From positions 1 to 64,000 of the forward strand of contig JAIYDP010000355.1 of the NCBI GenBank assembly GCA_027487435.1: 64,000 bases of DNA. The letters run 5' to 3'. The notes beneath the pieces were generated by a model. That model searched no databases and had not been told where the DNA came from. It worked only from the letters and a program-made list of their open reading frames with translations. Below are positions 27,061 to 35,800 of the stretch, one piece after another. A program made the position numbers and the translations under genes. Numbering within the stretch: position 1 is the first letter of the stretch; each line of letters starts with the position of its first letter. This DNA is from Verrucomicrobiaceae bacterium (lineage in GTDB: Bacteria > Verrucomicrobiota > Verrucomicrobiia > Verrucomicrobiales > Akkermansiaceae).

Positions 27061-27945
27061 GTGGCAGTTCCGCAAAATACCATCGCGTTGGTGTATGATT
27101 ACGACCAAACGCTCAGTCCCAAATACATGCAAGATGATGTATTGTTTCCTCAATTTGGCATCGATCCCGCCCAATTTTGGAGAAGATGCAATTCGCTCGT
27201 CACCGACCAAAAATGGGACGGCGAGCTGGCCTACATGAAGTGTTTGCTCGATTACCTAGGTATGGATAACGTCACCAATGCCCGTCTATCCGAACTCGGC
27301 GCGGGGTTGTCTTTTTTTCCGGGATTGCCAGAAATTTTCGACGATCTTCCCAAGGCTAGCTTGACTCCCGAGCATGAACTCGCTGGCATCAAAGTAGAAC
27401 ATTATATCGTTTCTTCGGGGCTTAAAGCTTTACTCGATGGATCGCGCCTCGTATCTCATGTCAAGGCGATCTTCGGCTGTGAATTCGGCGAAGATAGCGA
27501 CGGCTGCATCAGCTTTCCTAAGCGCACCATTTCCCACACCACCAAAACGCAATTTCTTTTCCGTATCAACAAAGGCATGCTGCGTTATGATCAGGATGTC
27601 AATGATCACATGCCCGCCGAGCTGCGCCCCATTCCTTTCGAAAACATGGTTTACGTGGGCGACGGGCCTACGGATGTCCCGTGCTTCACGGTAATCAATC
27701 GCAACGGCGGCCAAGCCATCGCGGTATATAATCCAGAAGATGCATCGGGGCGAAGTTTCCGCAAATGCTTTCAGCTCAGCACTCACGCAGGCCGTGTGAA
27801 GCACATCGCTCCAGCTGACTACCGCAAAGGAAGCCACTTGTGGTTACTCCTGAGTGAAATGGTTCGCGAAACGGCGGATCGTATCTTGCGCAACCGCGAA
27901 ATCGAAAGCGAAAACGGTCGAGTCGCCGCACCTACGTTTCAATAA
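27061..27945 (+). CDS. HAD-superfamily phosphatase
   Basis: A 294-residue HAD hydrolase: motif [11 protein letters not shown] near the N-terminus, motif [12 protein letters not shown], and motif [15 protein letters not shown]. Layout resembles phosphoserine-phosphatase-like HADs, but the substrate is unknown. Starts: GTG 27061 keeps the normal HAD N-terminus; TTG 27010 adds 17 unsupported residues. It lies 20 bp before mpl. Confidence 0.82.
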   Translation: MAVPQNTIALVYDYDQTLSPKYMQDDVLFPQFGIDPAQFWRRCNSLVTDQKWDGELAYMKCLLDYLGMDNVTNARLSELGAGLSFFPGLPEIFDDLPKASLTPEHELAGIKVEHYIVSSGLKALLDGSRLVSHVKAIFGCEFGEDSDGCISFPKRTISHTTKTQFLFRINKGMLRYDQDVNDHMPAELRPIPFENMVYVGDGPTDVPCFTVINRNGGQAIAVYNPEDASGRSFRKCFQLSTHAGRVKHIAPADYRKGSHLWLLLSEMVRETADRILRNREIESENGRVAAPTFQ

Positions 27946-27965
27946 AAAAAGATTTCATCTCGATC

Positions 27966-29351
27966 ATGGCAGACAAGCAACATTTTCATTTTATTGGCAT
28001 TTGCGGAACAGCCATGGGAGCGGTGGCCGCAGGAATGAAAGCCCAAGGATTTCCTGTTTCCGGCAGCGATGCTCAGGTTTTCCCTCCCATGTCCACATTT
28101 TTGGAATCGCAAGGAATCCACATCAGTCATGGCTATCGCGCCGAAAACATTCCCGCCGCTGCGGATGTGATTGTCATTGGCAATGCCATCAGTCGTGGCA
28201 ATGAAGAAGCAGAAGCCGCACTCGAACGCAAGTTGCTCTACGTTTCTTTGCCTGAAGTTCTCAAAGAGCATTTTCTCCGGGGAAAACGAAATTTCATCGT
28301 CTCGGGAACCCACGGGAAAACGACCACCTCCTCCATGCTCGCATGGCTGATGAAGTTTGCGCAGCGCAATCCTTCTTGGATGATCGGCGGTCTGCCAAAA
28401 AATCTCGGTTGTGGCGCGTATTTTAGTAACTCGGATTTCACCGTGATGGAAGGTGATGAGTACGACACTGCCTTTTTTGACAAGCGCTCGAAGTTTTTGC
28501 ATTACTTACCAGAATGCGTGATCATCAATAACATCGAATATGACCACGCAGACATCTACCAAAATCTTGAGGAAATCAAAACCACATTTCGCCGATTGCT
28601 GAATATCGTTCCGCGCAACGGTGTGGCTTTCATCAATGGCGACGACAAGAACTCGTGCGACGTGGCACTAGGTGCTCACTGCCCCATCGTCAAAGTCGGT
28701 ATGACAGCGGAAAATGATCTCCGCATCATCGATGTTTGCTATCGTCCCGACGGCACTTCGTTTACGTTGCAAGGCCAAGAGTATGATCTCCCCATGGTCG
28801 GTGAATTCAATGTGCGCAATGCCGCCATGGCGATCAGTGCAGCACGTCACGCCGGCCTCACCGCAGAGGAATGCCGCGCTGGACTAACCGAATTTGATGG
28901 TGTCGCTCGTCGCCAAGAATTGCGCGGTGAGGTGCGGGGAATCAAAGTGATCGATGATTTTGCCCACCATCCTACTGCGATCCGCCTTGCTGTGCAGGCC
29001 ATGCGGCAGCGCTACAAAGACCACCGCCTATGGCTGCTTTTTGAGCCTCGCTCGAACACCACCAAGCGCAATGTTTTCCAAGCTGAACTTGCATCAGCGC
29101 TAGCGACAGCAGATATTTCCGTGGTTGCCGCCTTAACTGATATCCACAAAGTGCCAGAGGCTGAGCGCCTTGACCCCACGCGTCTTGCTCATGACATTGC
29201 TGCCGCTGGCGGCAAGGCTTGGTATCTTGCCAACGTCGAGGAAATTGTCGCTCACGTCGCACGCGAAGCCCTACCCGGCGACGTCGTTGCGGTTCTCAGC
29301 AATGGTGGCTTTGGTGGCATTCACCAAAAACTGCTCACCGCTCTGGCCTAG
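27966..29351 (+). CDS. mpl: UDP-MurNAc:L-alanyl-gamma-D-glutamyl-meso-DAP ligase (murein recycling)
   Basis: A 461-residue Mur ligase that reattaches recycled murein tripeptide to UDP-MurNAc. It has the N-terminal Rossmann motif FIGICGTAMGAVA, the ATP loop GTHGKTTTSSML, VMEGDEYDTAFFDKRSKF (which distinguishes Mpl from MurC), and DDFAHHPTAI. Its presence implies a DAP-type peptidoglycan. Confidence 0.94.
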   Translation: MADKQHFHFIGICGTAMGAVAAGMKAQGFPVSGSDAQVFPPMSTFLESQGIHISHGYRAENIPAAADVIVIGNAISRGNEEAEAALERKLLYVSLPEVLKEHFLRGKRNFIVSGTHGKTTTSSMLAWLMKFAQRNPSWMIGGLPKNLGCGAYFSNSDFTVMEGDEYDTAFFDKRSKFLHYLPECVIINNIEYDHADIYQNLEEIKTTFRRLLNIVPRNGVAFINGDDKNSCDVALGAHCPIVKVGMTAENDLRIIDVCYRPDGTSFTLQGQEYDLPMVGEFNVRNAAMAISAARHAGLTAEECRAGLTEFDGVARRQELRGEVRGIKVIDDFAHHPTAIRLAVQAMRQRYKDHRLWLLFEPRSNTTKRNVFQAELASALATADISVVAALTDIHKVPEAERLDPTRLAHDIAAAGGKAWYLANVEEIVAHVAREALPGDVVAVLSNGGFGGIHQKLLTALA

Positions 29352-29386
29352 CCCACGACCTGATCAATTTCATACTTTTTTCCTAA

Positions 29387-31603
29387 ATGCCCAGCGCACG
29401 CGTTCTTATCGATGGACCATCCGAGTTGGTCTTCGACTACGCCTACCCGCAAGACCTGCCCGTCTTACCAGGCTGCCGTGTCCGCGTGCCTTTGAGAAAT
29501 CGCGCTGCTAGCGGCACTGTGCTTTCCATCGGTTCAGACCAAGACCTCGGATTCGCCCTGCGTGAACTGAATGCCCTCATCGACCCTGAGCCGCTCATCA
29601 CTTCACAACTTCTTGAACTTGCTCAATGGATCGCTCATTACTACGGCTCCAGCCTCGAATCTGTCATCCGCTCGCTTCTTCCTGAGGCTGTTCGCAATGA
29701 AGAAAACTCGGCAAAAACTCGCAAGTCTGTTTTCTTGCTCAAGCCGCCTAGCAACGACGAGATTTCTGCGATCCAACGTCGCGCCCCTCGCCAAGCCGAT
29801 ATTTTGCAAGCTCTATCCCATGAGGAAAATGGGCGCCTTTTTTTGACAGACCTGCCCCAAGGATCATCCGCAACAGTCAAGACCTTAGTCAAACTTGGCT
29901 GGGTTACCATCGAGGACGAGGAAGTGCGTCGCGAGCCTGATGCTGACTCCCAAGAGGAACTCATCGAGAGCCAGCCCCTCACCTTAAATGCTGAACAACA
30001 ACTCGCCTGGCAAGCAACCTGCGAGGCTATCGATTCGCCAGATAAACCACTTCTCCTGCTGGGTGTCACGGGATCTGGGAAAACGGAAGTCTATTTGCAA
30101 GCTGCCCGCTACGCCTTGGATCAAGGAAAATCGGTGCTCATCCTCGTGCCGGAAATTTCCCTCACACCACAAACGGTTCGACATTTCAAATCGCGCTTCG
30201 CCGCTTGCAAGGAGCAAATCGCCGTGCTCCACTCGCACCTTTCCCAGGGCGAGCGCTTCGATGAATGGCATCGCATCCGCCGAGGCCAAGCTCGCATCGT
30301 GATCGGTGCTCGCTCTGCGATCTTTGCTCCCTTGCTAAACTTGGGATTCATCGTCGTCGATGAAGAGCACGAGAACTCATACAAACAAGATACTTCCCCT
30401 CGCTATCATGCCCGCGACATTGCTGTCCTGCGCGCCAAAAAAGAATCTTGCGCGATTCTATTAGGTTCCGCCACACCTTCACTTGAGTCGTTTCACAATG
30501 CTCGCCAAGGCAAATACCAACTCCTGCGCCTGCCGCACCGCGCCGATGGTCAATCCATGCCGATTGTCCGCGTTGTCGATATGCGCCTAGAGCAGCAAAA
30601 GCAAAAAAACACCAATACGATTTTTTCCGATAAACTGCGCCAAGCCATGGAGCAACGCCTCGAACGCGGCGAGCAATCCATCCTTTTTCTCAATCGCCGT
30701 GGCTTCGCTCGCTCTCTCCAGTGTCATTCTTGCGGTCATGTCATCCAATGCCCGCATTGTTCTTTTGCGCTCACCTATCACCGCACGGACGAACGACTCA
30801 TGTGCCATGTTTGTGGCTACCAAGCCATCGTCCCCCGCAAGTGCCCCAGTTGCCAAGACCCCGGCATCGCTCTCCAAGGCTACGGAACCCAAAAAGTCGA
30901 AGAAGTCCTCACCAAGCTCCTGCCGAAGGCGCGTTTCGCCCGAATCGATGCCGACATCATGCGTAAAAAAAACACCTTGCGCGATACCTTGCTCGCCTTC
31001 AAAGCGAAAAAAATCGACATCCTCATCGGCACCCAAATGATTGCCAAAGGATTGCATTTTCCCAACGTCACCTTGGTGGGCATTCTCAATGCCGACATCG
31101 GCCTGCACATCCCCGATTTCCGTGCTTCCGAGCGAACCTTTCAGCTGCTCACCCAAGTTGCCGGACGTGCAGGCCGCGGCGAGCTGGAAGGCGAAGTCTT
31201 TGTGCAAACCTGCACCCCTCACGCACCGTGCATCCAATACGCTCGCCGCCACGACTTCGATGGCTTTAGCGAGCAAGAACTCGAATTTCGCCGCGAATTC
31301 CACTTCCCTCCCTACGAGCGATGTTCCGTGCTCACCGTGCGTTCCACGCACGAACGCCGTGCCGAATTCACCCTGCAAACCTTGCATCGTCGCCTCGCGG
31401 AAACACCACCGCCACACATGCAGATCAGCGATCCCTTGCCCAGCCCGCTGATCAAATCCCATGGTCAATTCCGCTTCCAAATCACCCTTCGCCATCCCAA
31501 TGCCCGCGCCCTCACTCGTCATGTCCAAGAGGTCTTAAAAAAAACCTCCCTCCCGGAAGACGTTATTGCTACATTTGACATGGATGCGCTCAGTTTCTCC
31601 TAA
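29387..31603 (+). CDS. priA: Primosomal protein N' (replication restart helicase PriA)
   Basis: A 738-residue superfamily-2 helicase that reloads the replisome at stalled forks. It has an N-terminal DNA-binding domain (about 1-110), Walker A GVTGSGKTEVY, DEEHENSYKQ, and a zinc module with four CxxC-type pairs (CHSCGHVIQCPHC, CHVCG, CPSC), followed by GTQMIAKGLHFP and VAGRAGRGE. It ends FDMDALSFS. The stop codon TAA forms part of a CTAA duplication flanking an IS remnant, and the last 34 codons recur at 41753-41854. Confidence 0.96.
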   Translation: MPSARVLIDGPSELVFDYAYPQDLPVLPGCRVRVPLRNRAASGTVLSIGSDQDLGFALRELNALIDPEPLITSQLLELAQWIAHYYGSSLESVIRSLLPEAVRNEENSAKTRKSVFLLKPPSNDEISAIQRRAPRQADILQALSHEENGRLFLTDLPQGSSATVKTLVKLGWVTIEDEEVRREPDADSQEELIESQPLTLNAEQQLAWQATCEAIDSPDKPLLLLGVTGSGKTEVYLQAARYALDQGKSVLILVPEISLTPQTVRHFKSRFAACKEQIAVLHSHLSQGERFDEWHRIRRGQARIVIGARSAIFAPLLNLGFIVVDEEHENSYKQDTSPRYHARDIAVLRAKKESCAILLGSATPSLESFHNARQGKYQLLRLPHRADGQSMPIVRVVDMRLEQQKQKNTNTIFSDKLRQAMEQRLERGEQSILFLNRRGFARSLQCHSCGHVIQCPHCSFALTYHRTDERLMCHVCGYQAIVPRKCPSCQDPGIALQGYGTQKVEEVLTKLLPKARFARIDADIMRKKNTLRDTLLAFKAKKIDILIGTQMIAKGLHFPNVTLVGILNADIGLHIPDFRASERTFQLLTQVAGRAGRGELEGEVFVQTCTPHAPCIQYARRHDFDGFSEQELEFRREFHFPPYERCSVLTVRSTHERRAEFTLQTLHRRLAETPPPHMQISDPLPSPLIKSHGQFRFQITLRHPNARALTRHVQEVLKKTSLPEDVIATFDMDALSFS

Positions 31604-32295
31604 CCCGACTTTCGCGATTCACAGCCATTTTTGCCTATTTTCCCCTTTTTTTCCGATGGACCCCTTGATTGATCAGCATCGGACTTTGAAAAACCCGCAA
31701 GTGGAGATCTACCCCGCAGAAGTCATCAACGCCGACACCGCCCGCATCACACTTGACCGCAAAAAACTCAAACACAGCCGCCAACACGAAGGCCAATACC
31801 TCCTACGCAGCAACCTCACATGCGAAGACCCCGCAGAACTCTGGCGAAACTACATCAACTTTGTCCTCATCGAAGAAAGCTATCGCAACCTCAAAGGCGA
31901 CCTCGGCCTACGTCCGGTCTATCACCAACTCGACGACAGAATCGAAGCACACATCTTTGTAAGTTTTGTAGCCTACTGCCTGCACGTGACCCTAGAGCAA
32001 TACAACAAGAAAGCCGCCACCGGCTTGAGTTTCCGCAGTGTTTTGGAAAGGATGAGCGAGATCCAGATGATTTATGCAAACATACCGAGCACGGAGGGGC
32101 ATTCCATAAAAATGGGACGCTACACCAAGTCCGAGAACGTGCATCAGCTTCTGGTAGATCAATTAGGCTTCACCCTGCCACCCCAACCCCAGCCCGAAAT
32201 AAAAAATGACACAGCCTGTGGTGGAGACTTTTTGAACGAATCATCGCAAAATCAACAATCCTGATAATCAAAACCCACGAATAGCGAAAGTCGGG
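31604..32295. mobile_element. Internally deleted IS (MITE-like) with intact ends and CTAA target duplication
   Basis: Left end CCCGACTTTCGCGATTC (31604-31620) and right end GAATAGCGAAAGTCGGG (32279-32295) are inverted repeats differing at one of 17 positions. CTAA lies directly outside both ends (31600-31603 and 32296-32299), as expected for a 4-bp target duplication. At 692 bp it holds only the C-terminal part of a transposase, so it cannot move itself but could be mobilised by a full relative. Confidence 0.85.
31656..32264 (+). pseudogene. C-terminal remnant of an IS4-superfamily (IS1634-like) transposase
   Basis: About 200 codons. EGQYLLRSNL, then IEESYRNLKGDLGLRPVYHQ (the conserved last-catalytic-Glu region, Y/F-R-x-L-K type) and EAHIFVSFVAYCLHVTL match the end of IS1634-like transposases. 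The two catalytic Asp regions and all of the N-terminus are missing. It lies wholly within the terminal inverted repeats. Confidence 0.82.
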
Positions 32296-32305
32296 CTAAG
32301 TTCGC

Positions 32306-32446
32306 TGCGGTATAGAGCGCGAGGAGCTTGAGGCCATGCTCGATGCCGCATTGCTCACCGACGAAGAATTCGCTATGCCGCGCGAAAAGTGGGCTAAAGC
32401 CTTTTCTGATCCCTTCAAAAAATGGGAATTCCCAGATCTCGAGTGA
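32306..32446 (+). pseudogene. Orphan C-terminal tail of a COG0523 (CobW/ZigA-type) GTPase
   Basis: Reads GIEREELEAMLDAALLTDEE, then MPREKWAKAFSDPFKKW, with a normal stop at 32444. This matches the family's C-terminal 'LDACLLTDEE ... DPFPAW' ending. No GTPase domain precedes it; the IS right end is only 10 bp upstream. It is a third isolated gene 3' end in the window. Confidence 0.7.
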
Positions 32447-32554
32447 GCCACACCGCCATGATGCCGATGCGACCGTAGAGGGAGAAGAAGAACTCTAGAC
32501 ATTCAACTATATGATGACGCAGGCCAAGCGGCTGTCGGGGGCTTGATCGGTGGC

Positions 32555-32765
32555 TCATTTGAGCCAGAAGGCGACGTGGCCCTGCGTGGTGTCCTTCCGG
32601 TCGCGGAAGAAGGTGGTGATCCGCTCTGCAAAGCTGGGATGCGCCAAAGGGTAGCCGGAGTTCGCCGGGATTCAGATCCAGACCGAACCGGGCAAGCCAC
32701 TCATGGCAATCCCGCAGCGCCACCGCCCCGGTAACTTCATGGAAGTTTTTCCAGAGATACAAACT
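32555..32765 (-). pseudogene. Degenerate unidentified gene fragment
   Basis: On the minus strand a readable stretch WLARFGLDLNPGELRLP shifts frame and continues AHPSFAERITTFFRDRKD to a stop after HVAFWLK. The join of two frames suggests a decayed coding fragment. The family is not recognised. The flanks 32447-32554 and 32766-32869 show nothing I can name. Confidence 0.35.
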
Positions 32766-32869
32766 CGTCCTCCTGAGTGGAGAAGTCTTCTGCGCAGCAC
32801 AAACTACAGTCTATTCGGTGTAATACAATCCGCAACCAGCGAGATAGTTTTATGCTTCAGCATCTTATA

Positions 32870-35800
32870 TTAATTGGCGAAAATCCTATAAAATGCGGCA
32901 CTGTCTGGAGATGTGAAATCAAATTCAAACTTGCCATCATCGGTTATCCTGGTCTGTGGTGCAGTTAGCGGGAAGGGTGTGAAGTTTCGCAAATCCGTGG
33001 ACTTCTGAATTCCGATTCTCAAGGTGAATAGGCCCGTGGATGCATTCTTGGTGAGTTTTGGAGCATCAAGGTTTAGGCCGTTTCCATTACCAAGTCCACC
33101 GATCTCCGCATTGGTGAAATAGATGCCGACCATGGCTGGTTGTGCCACCTGCCAGTCAAAGCCAAGTGCTTCCATCTGAAACTCGGCTGCGTCATTCAGT
33201 CCATCGCCATCTGTGTCGGCAGTGGACGACAAGCTGGTTCCGGTGAGTTCGATATCGTAAGGATTCTCGTCGGTATCATTGCTGGCGATGTGCAGGACGG
33301 CAGACTTCAGACCGCCACCGACGGGGGTGAATGTTACGGCGAAGGTAGTGCTACCCGTAGGGCCGGTCACTGGGGCTGTGGGCAAGGTCGTCACAGTGAA
33401 TTGGGACGCGTCCGGTCCATCAATGGTCATTCCAAGCCCCGTTAGGTTAGAATTGCCTGTGTTTGTGATGACAAAAGTCAGAACCGCAGGACGTCCAACT
33501 GTCGCTGGTCCGAAGTTCCGGCTTCCACCATCGCTGATGGCGCTACCCGAATGGCTCACGCCAATCTCGGGTGCGGGAGATAATCTGGTCACTGAGACGG
33601 TATAGGTTCGGCTTGCATTCCCGTTGTCTGCCGTCACAACAATGGTCAGCGTGTTGTTACCGGGGAAAAGGAATAGGGGAGTACTGGCCATTCCGGATAT
33701 AACAGGAACTCCATTGACCGTGACTGTGGAGCCCGGTGATGCGACAGTCGGTGTGACTGCAATGCTGGAGGTTGTGCTAGGAACGCTCGCTGCGTAGCTG
33801 GTTGTCGTACTGATAAAAGCTGGAGTGAGAGAGCCCGCACTCAGAGCTAGGTTGGATAGATTGGCATTAAATCCCGCTGTCGTGAATACCACCTCAGCAC
33901 TCCGCACCGTGCCGCCGGAGCTGATCCCATGAAGGCGGAATCGATAGGTCGTGCCCGGACTCAATCCGGTGATCGACGCACTAACGGGGATTGTGTCGAT
34001 CCCGGAAACTTGCGAAGGGCTACCGGTCAAAGTAAATCCATATGCGCTGGTCTGCCCATAATCGAAGCCCGCCGTCGTGGTGCTGCCGTTGGGGTTGATG
34101 CTTCCGTTCAAAACGGCGGAGGTCGAGGTGATTGATGTCGCCGCGAGGGCTGTTACCACGGCAGGCGGAGGCGATGCGACAATGCCGACACTATGCAAAG
34201 CCGTGGCCCCACTGCGACCGACCGCGAAGAATTCCCCGACCCTCAGCCCAGATGCATTGACCACCATAGGGACATTGCTCGAACCTGGCATACCGGTTCC
34301 GAGTTCACCTTCACCATTGTAGCCCCAGGAACAGATTGTCCCATCTGAGCATGAAACCAGGCTATGGACTGCTCCCGCCGAGAGATCGACGACCGTTTTT
34401 CCCGTAAGAGCGCCACTGGAAACCACAACGACCGGAGTGATTCTTTGAAGATTTGTTCCATCGCCTAACTCTCCATTTGCGTTGTTGCCCCACGCCACCA
34501 AACTACCATCCGAGTTCAGAGCAATGCTGTGGTAGTAGCCGGCGCTGACCTTCGTGATTTGTTTGGCAGAGAGAACCCCAGACCGATCGACGAGAACAGG
34601 AATGCGACGCGACTGCGTGGAATTGTCACCGAGCTGCCCGTTGCCATTGTAGCCCCAACTAGCCAGGGTGCCATCGCTGCAGAGGGCAAAACTGTGGAAT
34701 GAACCGGCACAAACGGAGGTAATGGATTTTCCGGCCAACACACCAGAGGTGTCAACGGCAACCGGCAGCGGGCTAAATCCTGTGCCACCGTTTCCTAATT
34801 CTCCGTTGCCATTGTAACCCCATGCGGCCAGCGTCCCATCGGAACATAGCGCGAAACTGTGATAGCTGCCCGCTGCGATGGAGATGATGGTTTTTCCGGA
34901 GAGAACACCGGTCCTGCTCACAGCCACTGGGATGTTACTGTTGGACGTTGTTCCATTGCCGAGTTGCCCATAGAAATTGTATCCCCAGGCCACAAGGGTT
35001 CCATCAGAACAAAGCGCGAGGTTGTGAAATTGGCCTGCAGCGATCGCGATCACCGTCTTGCCAGAGAGTGCGGTTCCGCTTACGGAAATAGGAATGTTGC
35101 TATCATTAAAAGTTCCGTTTCCTAGTTGTCCGAAGGCATTGTATCCCCATGAGGCAACACGACCATCCGAGGTCAAGGCGATGCTATGGTTGCTACCGCT
35201 CGCCGTATCGAAGACGGTCTTGCCCACCAGTGGCGATTCCTCATTCACGGGCGCAGGAATCGGGCTATCAGTGATGGAATTATTCCCCAGTTGCCCGCTT
35301 CCATTCGAGCCCCATGCGAACAAGCGGGTATTCGCCCAGTGTAGCACCAAATCATTGCCGGTGCCCCCATAATAGTTAGCCACAAATTGGTGTGATACTC
35401 CGCCATGAAACAAACTCACTAGTTGACCATGGGTTAGATTGCTGAAAGACCCGCTAATCAGCCCCTGGCTGGTGTTGTTGATGAGCGTCAAATTCGTTCC
35501 GGGTTGAGGCGCGAAACCCAGTCCCAGCACGGCCGTGTTGCCCGTAGCGTTTAATCCATTGACCGTGACTGGTATGATCCCAGACGAAGAAAATGTGGTA
35601 ACCAGTGGCTGACGCGTTACCACGAGCGTGTAGGTCTTGGTGGAAGAATTCTGCGCAGTAACGAGAATCGTAATGGTGTTGGTTCCCACATTGAGGTTGA
35701 TGGAATTACTGGCCAAGCCAGATGTCACAATTGTTCCATTAACACGAACGATTGCTGTGACATCCACTACCGACGGACTGACCGTGATGCTTGTGGCAGA

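Noticed and set aside
30587-31528. 313-codon ORF on the minus strand inside priA
   Set aside because: It is fully antisense to a well-recognised helicase gene and shows no domain of its own.
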